A stretch of 64,000 bases of DNA from Tomocerus qinae. Taxonomy: Eukaryota; Arthropoda; Collembola; Entomobryomorpha; Tomoceridae. Made by a program: the position numbers and the translations under genes. Positions 1 through 13,910 of this stretch are shown here, piece by piece. Within the stretch, counting starts at the first letter, position 1. Every line of letters starts with the position of its first letter. The notes under the pieces were generated by a model. It made no database searches. It was given only the letters and a program-made list of their open reading frames with translations, and was not told the DNA's origin. The stretch is taken from NCBI GenBank assembly GCA_020055645.1, contig CM034546.1, positions 118,904,375 through 118,968,374 on the forward strand, given 5' to 3'.

Positions 1-2990
1 TTTAAAGCTGTAAAAATTCTTCAGTTTTTACAGTTCATACTTTAAGATTATGTAAGTAGCTATTGTTTACGTCTTATTATCTCAATATTATGTATAAAGT
101 GACAAGTTACATGCTGAAACAAATACTGGATCTAAAATTTAAGGAAATAATATTTATATTTGTTTACAATTTTTTATGTTTGGGAGCAAGATTTACAAAA
201 TAGACGAGAAACTGTGAAGAGTAACTTAATCATTTATTTCTGCAATACTTACTTTATAAATCTATTAGAATTTCTAAACAAAATATATTTTGTGAATATT
301 ATTAAGTCATTAAGCTTTATATCCATAAAAATAACCACTGTAAATTAAAATTCACCTGTTATGAAAATGTCCAGTGTCTATTGATTTTAAAACTCTGAAT
401 CACTGAATCACTTTCTTTAATGGACACTCTCCAACAGGCAAAACTTTAAACTATATCGAATGCACAAGTTTGAAAAAAATCTTAAAAATAAATGGACTAG
501 CACAAGTAGTAAGAAATCCCCAGCCTTTGATGTGTCTTCAACAAAAATATTTTCCCGATTAAAGTATTTGGTAATTCATTTCACAAATTATTAATCCTCT
601 TTAGAACTACTAGATAACACTCTCACTTGATAAGTCCCAATTCAAACAAAACAAATTGACCTTCTCGCAATGAACTATGTTTGTGCTCTCATCTCAACTA
701 CTCGAAAGAAGTGCTTCGTATACTGATATTCCTACTTAAACGCATTATGTAATGTGAGTAGGGTGAAGTGTATTGGAAAACGTGTGAGAATTCCTACTGT
801 ATGAGTTTTGTGTATAGTAGAACCTTGAGTTTAGTGTGTGTATTCCAGTCTTATAATTTTGTAAGAGCATTACTCCTTGTTTGGAAGACAAAGAGCGTTT
901 GTAAGGAAATGTAACCGACAGAAAGTCATGTATGGTTGCATTTAATAGTAGAGAAGATATAAAAAGACCTTCGAGCCCAGTCCCAAAATCCCTGAAAAGG
1001 GTCATAGAAACAGAGTAGAGTACAAGGATCTACATACACAGAAGTTAGTGTCCCATGTGTAGATATCAGAAATTTAACGATTTTGGAGGGCTGATAGTAA
1101 GTACCTACTTAAGTGAGTTAAGAGTCATAACAAAACAGTGCTGTGACCCTTATTGCTAGGTAATTCCTATATAATATTCTATTCATCACAAAGTAATGAA
1201 GAAATCAACATGACAAAAACGGAGGAAAATAGACTCTTTGTTCTAGCAATAATGGTTTTCAAGAATTCTAGTTTTATGTGGCTACGTCTACGAATTCCCT
1301 GCAAAGAGTATAAGACAGTAGCATTTTAGCTATAAGATTTTGAGTTGTAGAGAATGAAAGACAGATAAGACTGCCGATTCTCCGTTTCTCTATCGGACAC
1401 TCACTCATTCGTTATAGAGAGTCTTCCCTAGTTAGACAATACTATGCAGTACTGTTTTCTTCGTTGATGTCATGTCCTGCATGCAGCGGTAGCAGATGCT
1501 GAATGAATGAGGAAACTGTCTTGTCTTTTATGTAGCCCGAGCTATAAGGTTGAGAGAGAGCACAAGAGCCCGTCTCCCAAGTCTTGTAAAACAGGACCGA
1601 GTTAAAGTTGGTTGAAAAGAAGCGTCACACTACAGAGACGCAATCACAAAAGTTTTCAACATTGTAACAGTACATGAGTTTCTACTACTGATGTATCTGT
1701 AGAGGAGGAAAACTTCGGGAGAACGCTAATATGTCTGAACTGTACTCTAACAGCTTGAGAAAGTGTAGTATATAGTTATTATTATATAGGATTCGTCCGG
1801 GATTCCATTTCATCAGGGCATGGGAGAAAAGAGGACTGAATGACTGACACTTACTCACTCAACTCTGTTCTGGACACTTCTGCACAGCAAGTAAAACCAA
1901 AGGAAACTATAAGAGGAATGAAGAGAACTTAAGTAAGTAAAGAAATGGAGAGTGGTTTCGGTTTGGTCGCTTTCTGTCTCTCTCAACGCTACATCTGTGA
2001 CTATGTACTTATCTAGTATAGTTTATAGACACAACACAATTCACTGTTACAAGAAAATCGAGATATTGAACTACTTTAGTATACATGTGTACTCACTGGT
2101 CAATATGAACTGAAGTAAAGTAATGTCACATGTACATAGAAAAGTATTAAAGTAATGTCCATCACTCTACTTACATATAAATAAGAGACTGCAATAATAT
2201 TTTTGGAGACAAATGTATATATTCGTCGTATTGTAAAACGAATGTATGTATAAAGAGATAAAGGAGAAGTATGTGCTAGAGAAAACAAAACAAATAGAAT
2301 ATACAAGACAAACGGAGAAATTCAACTAAAAAGACACTTCTGGACTGATTGTGAGTGAGTGAGTGAGTGTCGGTAGAGCAAGCGACGCGAGTTTCGCTGC
2401 TGTTGGGATTTAGTTCAAGTTGAACTGGCTCTGTGCTATGCTATTACTGGGTATAACAGACTTGGTTTGCTAGCTTTCCGACGGAAACTAAATTCACTCG
2501 TCTTCTCTGCAGATTACTTGGAGCAAAAGGGAAAAAACTGACATGAATGTTATAAGTACGGAGCATAACATCCGTAATACGTTGCTGTCTCACTACTCCA
2601 AGCGTTTGTGGTGGAGAGGTCTATACTGTATAATGCAGACACCAAGGTACTCTCTAACTACGGATATATAGATCGAGTTTGAAGTGAGACATGAGAGAGG
2701 ACGAGAGCTGACTTGAGTAGAGTTCAAGTCAGTTAAAGTTGCTAGACTAACATAAGGCAAATCCAGTGGGAAAGGTCGTGTTAGCTATTAAGTTATAAGT
2801 GTATATGCACTAGTAGTCTTCGGAAAGTTTTTTATTCTCTCTTTTCTTCGTTGAAGACAAGGCAACTTAAACTAAGTACCACATTACCAGAGATAAGTTT
2901 GAACCGCTTGTTTGTCTCCTATTGCTCTACTTATAATGTGCAAGTCACTTTTACTTATACTACCCCTCCGCATGCATATTTATAAGGGAT
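1..2990. other. Non-coding flank, no gene recognised
   Basis: AT-rich sequence with no reading frame that looks coding; the longest open frames are under 90 codons and have no protein-like composition. The only local structure I see is a short GTGA/GAGT microsatellite (about 2351-2368) and scattered runs of related GAGT/AAGT words. It is probably intergenic or intronic. Confidence 0.6.
2351..2368. repeat. (GTGA)n microsatellite
   Basis: Four-base unit GTGA repeated about four and a half times without interruption. It is an ordinary short tandem repeat. Confidence 0.8.
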
Positions 2991-3080
2991 TATTAGTATC
3001 CATTGGTATATCTCAGTATCCATTGGTATATATTAGCATACATTGGTACATATTACTATACATTGCATTGGTATACTATA
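2991..3080. repeat. 20-bp tandem repeat, about 4.5 units
   Basis: Units of 20 bp begin with CATTGGTATA or a one-base variant at 3001, 3021 and 3041. A fourth, rearranged unit (CATTGCATTGGTATACTATA) starts at 3061, and a half unit (TATTAGTATC) precedes the first. The second half of each unit drifts (TCTCAGTATC, TATTAGCATA, TATTACTATA), so the array is moderately old. It lies in non-coding DNA and its 20-bp period is about two helical turns. Confidence 0.85.
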
Positions 3081-6000
3081 TAGTAGTGAGTAGTGTATGA
3101 AGATATTATATGCAAGTATATGCATGTAATATGACTACCCTGATAATAGTAGGATTGTAAGGAAGAAGCTGTCTGTCCTAGTGCGGTCTATTTTTCTGGT
3201 GGAAGACCCTCTCTGTCTCCTTTTATGACGCATTCAAAAATTCTCACAAGTTTTTGTAGAAGAAAATCGAGAAGTACAGTTAGGAGACATGTGGATGCGT
3301 TTAGATGGGAGTTAAACAGTTAAGCTCGTATCGAATCACATGCATACGGACTGAATGCAATGAAATGTTCAATGCGAATAGGGTTAAGGAAAACTTTCTG
3401 ATTTCTCTTATGTAATTTCTCTTGAAATTCCTTGTCAAAGTCGTGAGCATTCCTTGTACAGATATAAGAACCGACAAAATAGTTTTCTAAAGAATTCTCA
3501 ACTCTTGTTAATGGTCATTGTTATTGCAAAAGAAAATTACTTTTATTTTCAATGGACAATACTATCGTTAGCTATGTACTAACTTTGACTAAAACTCAAG
3601 AACAAGAATTCAAGCCTTTCACCAAGACTCCACGAATATTATCTGACTTATTGCGGATATTACTGACTTGACGGTAAGCAATAAGATCAGAGGAAAAAAC
3701 TATGACCAAAAACCACACATCCTTTATATACACATCACATCAAATTCCATTAGTTACAAATATTACACGAAAAACATTGCCACAAAAACATCCGAGATAG
3801 ACTAATATCATTTTATCTCTTGCAATCCTCATCTATTTTACTCACCAATCGTAAATACACAAGTACCAATAATGAAAGTAGCAAAAACTATTCCTCAAAG
3901 ACATATTTATCAATATACAGACAGACATTAAACGAAGAGGGACAACAAAAACGAAAGTTCATCTCGCTACATATGTTTTCTGTCAACCTCCTCATCCCTT
4001 CCCATCCATTATAATAATTGTCTATCAAACCCCTATTATTATATCCCAGCTGTCTATACATCACACTACTTACAAATACATTAACCATTTCACGTTTCTC
4101 AATTTTCGCTCCGTATTCCATGCAATGCTTAAACAGAACATATATTTCTCAAATCTATTATACTATCTCATACAGTGCAAACTAATTACTTCGAACATCA
4201 AAATTCAAATAAGATTACCAAAAACAGAAATGACAAGATTTTTTCAGTTCAGTAATCGTATTGCAACATTGTCACAAAGTTCAGCAAAATTTATTTACTG
4301 AAGGAGCATAAATAGTTTATTTGAGCCTCTTGAAAGTCTTAATGTTTACAATATTAAAATTCTATTTTGTGAATGGAGAAGATTAAACAGATGTAAAGTT
4401 TGATTCATGGTACAATCCAATATTTTTTCAATATAATCAAATTCACCCTGTATCATTTTGAGTTAGGTAAGTTGTGTGATGTGTCTATAGCAAATGTACT
4501 ACTAGATAATATTATTTACTGTAACATAGGTACAAATATATTTGTCGTATAGGCAGATACATAAAAGTTGTGTAGATGTGTATGTGTGTTATCCGTAGTA
4601 ATAAATGAATGTCGTTTCGCTCCAGTGGACGTGTCAATTTATCAACCTGAGACCTTTTAGTGGTGCGGTTGGTTCTATGCAGCTTCATCGCTCCACTGAG
4701 AAGCTGCTCCCTTGTTGACGGAATTCAACTAAAGTTAAGTCAGCTAGCATTGTATGCTCCGTTGGAAGTTGTGCGGTAGAGAAACATCCCTGCTCTTCAG
4801 TCACATACCACTGTCTCTATTCTAAAGCATGTGTATATTTTAGCCTGTAATGTTTAACCTCAATAAAATTGAATCTGATGCTCTGTATAAGTATATTATG
4901 ATAGGAACTACTAAAAAGAGGCTAATTTTCCGCATACACATAAGAAAATAAGTATAGTGTAGTTAAAAAGACTGATTAAATAGCTATATTATGTGTAATT
5001 AGTATCTAGAAGTACAAATGGAGACAGGAGTCGTGTTGTTTCTGGGTGAAATGGCATCAGAAAGGACATTAAGGTTAAGCGGAAGCGAATGCTTATGCTA
5101 TAATTGTTTTTATTAACGTTCGAAGCAGTGAGGGGAATATTCGCGTCATGGGTTCGCAAAATTGCAAATCTGATCAGTGTCCAATGAAATATGGCAGCAT
5201 AATTCAGTTGTAGATAATTTTGTACATGCAGAGCTGAGCATTAAAAGTGTATTAATAGTTTTGCGCAGGTGGTACCTTTCACCCGAGAGAAGAAAATTGA
5301 AATGTGGCTCATGACGGTTAGCAATCGGAATTAGCAATAGTGTAGTCAACGAATGCCAAGTTTGATTTCATCTTGACAATTGTTCTTCATTATCATGACT
5401 GCATGATTCCTCTTGTTATCCTATTGCATGCATTTTAGTTAGAGACTGAGTGATCGCACTATGCCCAATTTAATTCAACAAAAATTCTGAATTTCATTGT
5501 AAGAAAAGAATATAGATAAATAGAGGATTAAACCATGTATGTAATGTTAAATGAGGGCATCCGGAGTGCAGTGACAGCTTTTTATATGAATTACTCGAAG
5601 ATTACATGCTCAAGGTACGTTAGTTAGACTCAAGTCGACATTTCTGACTAGCAGACCGTGAATATTCGTGGAAAATAACCAACTTACAAATATTCTCTTT
5701 AGCGTATCCTACACACATTGAGCATCCCACACAGTTTCACCATTCTCATGCGAAACAGAAATGAAAAGCGTAAAGAACAACAAACAGCATGCAACTACAG
5801 AGCGGAGAAAAGGAGCGACAGACTGCAGTTCTGCTTCCTGACAGATTAAAGGCAATTTGTTTTCTACTCAGTTTCTTCTCGAAACACTTGATTACTACCA
5901 TTGATATTTACAGCAATAGTAATAAATAAATAAGTAAAGGGCAGAAACGCTCTGTCTACGAGGAAGAACTATTCACAAGTTATACAAGCAGATATATATT

Positions 6001-6820
6001 TCCTCAGACACTACTCCAAACTCACATCTGACAAATGACGACCTAATGTGCTTCAATGATAAATAGGCTAAAGGAAATTACAAGAGCACATGCTGCATTA
6101 TTTATATGAATGAGAGATTGATTGCAACACTTGGACTCTATACTTTTCCCTACCAAGTTGAATGACTCATGACTCTTTTATAACTCGTGTCTGTTTCAAA
6201 TACTTACTGACGCCATCCATACCACACACACACCTTGACAGCTTACATAAAGTAATAATTATACCTACCTGCTGAGACAAGCCTGATATATGATATCCTA
6301 CATCTTTTCCGTTTCTGAATAGCAATAATATTTATGTAAACGATGCTATCCTCAATCCTCACTTGAAATATTACGAATTATCTTACTTGTTGACTGAAAA
6401 GTATGGTAAACAGCTGAACTAGACTAAATCATTAGAGAGCGACAACTTCATACACCTTTATTTATTTTTGTGGTTTTCTATAAGAACTTGAATAATGACT
6501 TTCACGATATATATTTGTTTGTCGTCAATTGATTTTTAAACCTGACTATTGGTTGTCGACTGAAATGCGCTCGTGGGTCAATCAAAAAAGTAATCAATAC
6601 AGAGTAAATTGAGGAAATGTGCAATTCAGATTCAGAGTAAAACTGAAAGTAGTATCCATTTGTAATTATGTTTTTTTTAAATTCTTATCCTAGCCTATGA
6701 TGTTATACATATGTATGTATTATGTGCTATGTTATATGTAACCTTTTCCACCGTGTTTAGATTATTTTTAATTATATTAATTGATTTAGTGTTTGTGGCT
6801 GGCAAAGTAGTGAGCTGTGG
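3081..6820. other. Non-coding flank, no gene recognised
   Basis: AT-rich, with many stops in all frames and no open frame with recognisable protein features. I found no RNA gene, long repeat or transposon end by reading. Short AATAAA and TATA-like words occur at the frequency expected of AT-rich DNA and are not annotated. Confidence 0.55.
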
Positions 6821-6938
6821 CGAATTCCGACGAACTCCGCCAATACGGACGAATTCAGACTCATTCAGACCAATTTGGACGATTTTAGACTAATTCAGAC
6901 GATTTTGGACCAATTCGGATGATTTTAGACCAATCCGT
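6821..6938. repeat. 10-bp phased degenerate tandem repeat
   Basis: About twelve consecutive 9-10 bp units of the form CRAATTYRGA alternate with CGATTTTAGA/CGATTTTGGA-type units. The array therefore has a 10-bp period and, over its second half, a 20-bp higher-order period. Examples are CGAATTCAGA, CCAATTTGGA, CGATTTTAGA, CTAATTCAGA, CCAATTCGGA and TGATTTTAGA. The A/T-rich block of each unit recurs once per helical turn. A short relative lies at 24381-24420. Confidence 0.85.
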
Positions 6939-9900
6939 TCTACTTTGAATAATATATTTTGTGTTGTATACTCATTTGTATTTTGTAATGTATACGACAT
7001 AAGTGTACGTATACTAGTTATGATATGGCCAAGTAGAACTTGAAATATATTTGTTTCCCTATTAGTTGACATACATTGTTAGAATGGAGTCACAGATGAA
7101 TTGAATGCCTACATCGCTGTCTTTGATAGGAGATTTCCCACATAATTTATCTGGACGTACTCATAGCTCCTTCCTATGGCTTCTATGCTAAGACTACAAA
7201 GCTCCTTCAGTCCTTGTTATGTCTCCTCTCTGCTAAGATTACATCGATTGAGAATAATTCCGTGTTCAGCTGGGTGGAGAGGCAGTTTGAGAATAAGTGT
7301 GGTTAGCTAGTTGTGTTAAGTAAGTTGACTCTTTTCCACATTCTTTAATATTCAGGCTCCTTCCTGAGAGTTTCTCTATTTCCATGAGCAAACAATGGTG
7401 TGTACGCATTCAGAAAGAGAATCACCTGGGAATACAGCTCCACAATGCCATATAAATTTATGTTCTCTGGCTTCTACTTGTCTGTTTGTACTACACTACA
7501 TTACGAAATGATACATGCCTGCATTCCTTTATATTCCCCATTTACAACTAAATATATCAACTATTTCATTCACCAACTCATATGCTATTCTCAACCACAA
7601 TAGTTTTAGCTTAAGCCATGCTTCTATCCCGGAATATTCCTACTCACATCATTGCCACATTAGGAAGATTCCTACTCAATACAAACGTAAATACAAATAC
7701 TTCATAGCGCATGTTGTTCATTATTGAATTACTCATACACTTTAAAAATTAGGTTATTCTATTCTACTCCAGATTCCGCCAATTATAATTTATTGCATAA
7801 AAAAGAAAATATTAACACTAGTGTAAATAGATATGATTCCATAAATGTGGTCAGAAAAAATTTAAACACTCTTACTGCATTCTTAGAGAAAATAAATTCA
7901 CAGCTACACATGTATTTGTACACAAACATCGTACGAAAGGTGACAAAGTGTCTAACTTGTCTACTAAATATCCCAATGTCAGTGAAGCACCGCTTGTATT
8001 ATACACGCAGGACTACTATGCATATGTAAAATGTTACATAGGTATTTTGTGTATGTGTAGTAATTGTGTAGAAAACACATTATGTAAATACAGTATCATA
8101 CAGTTATTTATAACATGGGGAAAAGTTAGTTTTATATTAGCTTAACCCTTTCATACGCACATGCATTTACATATTTAGCATTTATGTATGCATGTGTACA
8201 TGTTTATAATATAAAACTTGTTGGTGGAATGAGATAATAGTTCGCAAGAAGAATCACGTCACAATGCACAATCAGATAGTGGAACGGGCTTTGCACTACA
8301 TAATAAATAACAGTGATGTACTACAAACGACGTAGTCATACAGAGATCCAAGCATACAAAATATGCCATGTGAGTAATGATAATGGCATACGAAAAGAAC
8401 AATAAACATCCTCTCCATCATAACACATAAATATTCAATTCTTTGAGGGATAAAAATAGGATCTACTACAGAGATATTAAGTCATCAACTTGTATACAAT
8501 TTTCAACTCCGACCACTGGGAGTATACAGTCAGTTAATGTAGAAATTCATGTTTACTAGTTGTACATGAGTTTGTTATGGGTGAAATTATGCAATAATTT
8601 TTGAAAAGATAATGGTAATTTAAAATATGTATTGTTTCTCAATATCCAGCAGACTAAGTACCAAAAAGTTTAACAGGCTTTATGAAAGTGGTTAGTTGTA
8701 AGTCTTGTAAGGGATAAGTAACAAAATAATTCATTTTGGACTGTTTGACGTAAAGTCATGAGAGAGATTTGTTATAGAGAACGTGAAATGGCATAGGTAG
8801 GTATAGAATGGATGTTTCTTGGTCTTGCACTTTGACTCTGTAAGCTGTGAGGAAACTGAAGTAAAAGCAGAGACAAGACAATACAGAGGTTTAGTTTAGC
8901 CAAGGATATTCGACTTCCTATCTGCTGCCATGTGTGTTACAATGGAATGGATTCTTTTGTGCCTTGACTAGCAGAGTCGACTGAAGTCATTCAAACGGAC
9001 TCTCTCCACTTGTACTTTTTCCTACCCTCTTCTCATAACGTTCTTACTTGTTACAACAGAATGATTTCCTTTGCCTACCCACTCCTTTCTCCAGACTTTC
9101 CATAAAGTCTGAACTAAAACGAAACAGCACTTTCTCTTTTCCCCAGCCGACTTGGTCCATTGGGCATTCTTGCAAAAGCTAAACTACATAGACTTCATAA
9201 TATTATGTACACTCGGCACTGCTCTATATAAAGAAGAAGACTCCAAGTCTGTTGCATCCAACAAGACCTCTCGTTTAAACACTTTTACTATTGTACTACT
9301 ACTTTTACACATGATAGTATTGTAGACACATCCAACTATGTAAAGATTCCCTACTCACTTCAATATTGTGGTACTTACTCTAGAAAATAGGCACAAAACT
9401 ATGCTATGGATGTAGTTATATGTATTATTTATAAATGTAATGGAAGGAACAGAATGGCAGTTGCATATAAATGATGAATACAATACAATGTACCGTTTGT
9501 TCGATTTATTTTGCATCCAATTCTGAAACAGTGACCATTTCTCTTCTAGCAAGACGCTCGTCTAAGTCTCCGTAATAAATAATAATAACCACATTTACAA
9601 ACACATCCGACAGTTTTTTCCATATGGGCATTCCATAAACTAGTAAACTTTGTAAACATCACACAAACTAAGTTACCAAATATTTTGCGGAGAATTTGAT
9701 TCGCACTTTCCCAGAATTTTTTCAAAAGGAAGTAGAATAAATGGACCATACTGTACTAGACTGGAGAAATGGAGATATATTGACAAAAGTCTGCATCACA
9801 TTGTAGTAAGACAGAGCTACTAAGAGTTGAAGGAGTGCATCTTTTCTTATTGTTCTTGGCCATATAGAGATGTAGTGTCTAGTTATAAAAGGGATTGTAT

Positions 9901-12330
9901 GTGGGTGAATAATATACATTTATGTATCTGTAGCAGTAGATAAAAGTAGATAAACATAGCTGCAGAGTAGAGGTCGATGGAAAGAAAACGTCTAGGAATA
10001 AAGATAAGCTGTTTGAATTTCCATTGAAGTAATAGGCGCAAATTGCTAAGAAGCATTTGTTGTGTATAGAGAGTTGAGTGGAGTCCTTTGAAAGGAGGAA
10101 TATGGAATATAGCTTCGAGAATGTAGTCTTGCGGCATCGTGAGACTAAATTAATACATAGAAAAGTGTATTTTGCAACTTATCGTAAGCCAAATGCGGTG
10201 GAAATGCTCGGATCTCAAGCTTTCTGCGGCAGTAAAGAGAGGAGCTGAATAGTCCTTAGACAAGAATTCCAAACAGTAGTGGATTGCAGTAGTTCAGACG
10301 ACGTAGGTAGATGCATACTTTGTGAGCTGAGTTGGATTTCTTTGGCTTGACTTCCACTTCCCTCGCCTCTCCTCCCGTAGAATAATATTACATATTTGGA
10401 CAGAACTGGGTGAGTAAGTAAAGCTAGTCTAGTAAATAAGAAGGTGATGCTCGAGGAAACTACGGGTCTCAATCTACAGTGCAAATAAAACCCGCTCTAT
10501 CCCTCTCTTTACCTTAGACGCCGGCTTAACTATGGCTTACGAGTATTAGCCCAGCGTCAAACTTAGTTTTCTTTCCTATAGACACTGGAATATGTTAGTT
10601 TCGTCTTCCGACTTTCTCTGCCTCCTCCATCCTACAACTACCCAGCTCAGCTATCTGTACTTCTCCTGCTACTCACTCCTAGCCAGCCTCCTCCTTCAAG
10701 AGTCAACACTTTTATGCAAAAACTCTCAAAGACATCACATCCGCATCGCCCTCGACATCACATCACCATCAACCAACTCACAACTACGTCTCCCGCTCTC
10801 TCTCTCTACAAAACTCGCCGTCGACTTTCCCTTTTCAGCGATAACCTGGAAGATGAGGAACCCTCCACTATACTAATACTATCCTCAAAAATCTCTTATT
10901 GGTTTTATCATACAAGTCCAACCATCGCATCATGACCAAACTAGTACTACTCATACATACAAATATTTTACATAGGTATCTATCTACACACTATAAAATC
11001 CAAACCTTCCTAGTAATGTAACCCCCTTTTTTCCAATCAATTAAATCCATATCATTGGAAAATCATGATAGTATGTAAATAAATTTTTTTGTTCTTTTGA
11101 AACATTAAAAGTCTTAAGAAAATAAAGCAAACCTTTAATCAAAACTTAATTATATGTTATGTCAGATATATCTTTATTGTGCCGGAAGCATGAGTTTAAT
11201 TTTTATAATTTTCGGAATGTAATGGATTTATATTCAGTTTTACTTGCGAATAAAGATGAGTATACAGAAAACTCTTGTAATACAGGTCTTAATAAAAGAA
11301 AATGAAAATCTAGGGGGATTCAGAAGAGTAGTGAGATAGTTGAGGGAGAGAGTGAAGGTGAACATGAAAAAAACAACGGTATTTACGAAAATGACACTGA
11401 GGAATGGATGGAAGGAAGTAGGTAAGGTGTAACTGCTAATGTGCAAGGAGAATAGGAAGAGAAGCAGCAGTTGTCTTTAAAATGAATTCTTTACACTAAC
11501 TTTCACCATTTTCTCTTTGGCATGGGCACTTTCCCTTCCTTCAACATTTGATATATAGTTTAGAAGACGGTGGTGGGTGACTATATAAGAGTATTGTGTG
11601 ACGCGAGGGTTGATTGTGACTGTATATCTCGTAAACGGAACTACTAGCTTGGAATCGCTGTGGGGAAGGCAATAGAAGCTAATGCAACGCAATTTAATGG
11701 AATGAAAGGCAATGTAAAATAAAGAGTAATGTAACTGTAATGTGATACACCTTCCATTGAATCCACATTCGTTTTCTTTGTTGCTCTACCTGTCTGTCTG
11801 TGTGAATAAGTGTAATGTGTCAGCGGATTGGGAAGCCCCTTGGTTCTCCTCTTCCCAAGTGCCGCTCCTCTTAATGGAATCTTTGAGCTATCAGACCAAT
11901 GATACAATGCACAATGTGGTGGGGTAGACACATCTCACAGAGATACTAATAAATAGAAACAATAGGACTATATAACTATAGAGAGTGCTATACTATATCG
12001 AAATAGGAAGGCATTAGGCACATATAGAGACAGTTAGGTAATAGCATCTCGCTGCATTCCGTTTTAATGTTGATGATGAGATGAGGAAGATGATTTTGAT
12101 CGTGTTTTTCAAGTCTCGTTCGGGAGTGTGAAGAACATAGCTAATCTTGGAGCACGCATAATCGAGAGAAAAGCGAAACAAGAGTTTTTTCTTTATTGTC
12201 CGTATAGTGGGATGTGACTGAGTTTATTAGTTCAATGCTATAGTAGATGATGATAGTTAAAAGCTCCCCTTTTATTTTATTTGACCAGCTCGTCGTTTCA
12301 TAGCATTTGCTACAATCTCGATTTAGAATT

Positions 12331-12382
12331 CACTTTCATTTCATTTCAATTTCGTCTCATTTCATTTCCTCCCTTTCCCTCG
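12331..12382. repeat. CATTT-rich pyrimidine tract
   Basis: Repeated CATTT/TCATT words (CACTTTCATTTCATTTC, then CTCATTTCATTTCCTCC) make a pyrimidine-rich low-complexity tract. The neighbouring sequence gives no exon to support a splice acceptor role. Confidence 0.7.
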
Positions 12383-13890
12383 TTTTTTTAAACTTAGTGA
12401 GCAAGAGGAGCTAAGTAAGTAAAGTAGGTAAGTGAGAGTGGAGTCGAGGAGCTCTTCCTTTTAAGAGAAACGATTTGAAGATCGGATAGAATGTGATGAG
12501 ATGCGATTCGTTGCTCTTCAGCTCCCAACTCGTTACAAAGAGGTGTTTTAATAATTCAGATGTTGGTTTAGTTTTACCCAACAGCAATGCACTGCATCTT
12601 CTTCAACAAAGAATCAGCCCAACTCAAGAACCAAAAGAACTCCAACAGATATAACGACTGCTATAAATATATTCTTCTAAGGACTACTTCATACTAAAAG
12701 AAAATGGGAAAATCCTTCGATTCTAAGAACTCCTTTATTACTATAGCAAGGCCTACGCGTATCCAGTTTCTATGTATCTTCTTGAATCAGGGAACGAATA
12801 CCAGGAATTGCAAACTTAAGGCCTCTATACTTAATGCTGCCAAGATATCCTCTCTCTCATATGGCTAAAGACCCCAACACTTTATTTTTACAATAACACA
12901 CTCGAAATGGGGGACGGTTCACATACTCCGCCAGAATCTACCTCTGGCAACAGTTTTTCTAATAGACCAATCTAGAAGATCTACTTTTACTAACTAAATT
13001 CCCATTCAACTACGTCAATCTAACTTATTCTTTGCCATGTTGCAATACATGATGCAAATGATCATAAAGTACCATCTGCTCGCCTGGAATTACAGTTTCA
13101 GATAAATAAATAAAAAACAAATAAAGTACCTCTATAATCTGAAAATGTATATTGATATTTAATATTCATTTATGACATTTTTATTAATCGTCTTTCAACT
13201 GAGTTTAAAATTCTATGTAATTAATGTAATTTGGTATACCTATAATATTTTCTTTGATTATATCCCTCAACCATAGTCTAACTACGATAAACAAGATAGC
13301 AGAATGAACAAAGTGTTACATAAAGTATTTCATTCTACCAGAATAGCCACAGAATATGAAAGTCTCTGCTGTATGTAAGAGGATTTCTCAAAAGTTGGCA
13401 GTTATTTGTTGTGTGATAAAGAGAAAGTTGCCTTTTGATTTCACGACATGTGCACAGTCCTTTGGAATCTCGACAAATCCGAAAGGCTGGATTTGTATTG
13501 AGTGGAAGAAATGGCTGTGTACCATGAGGGCTAGGATGAGAACGACCATAAGGACTACTCAAGTAGCAAGTTTTTTTTCTCCTAGTAGAAGAGTTCTTTT
13601 CTAGAGTTTACGACATGAAACGCAAGTTGATGAAGTTATTGCCAAGCAAGTGCGGAGATACTGAAGAGTGTGCAAGAATGAGTTTAAAGGAGGCAGTAAC
13701 TATTTACATTGAATATATATATGCCTCTAATTTAATTTGATATTGAAAAATGAAAAAAATGTAAAATTTCAGAGGTTTAAGCCATTATAGCAGATGAAAA
13801 CAGTTTAACCAGTTCAAAAACATTTCCAATTATAAGAGGGAAACGGATACTCGGTCTAAGTCCCGAATCCTCTCCACTAACCGACTTACC

Positions 13891-13910
13891 TAAGTAGATT
13901 CATCTACTTA
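13891..13910. repeat. Perfect 8-bp inverted repeat
   Basis: TAAGTAGA, a 4-base loop TTCA, then TCTACTTA form a perfect stem. The right arm can pair instead with a third copy, AAGTAG, at about 13917-13922, so two mutually exclusive hairpins are possible. There is no T-run or gene beside it to suggest a defined function. Confidence 0.7.
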
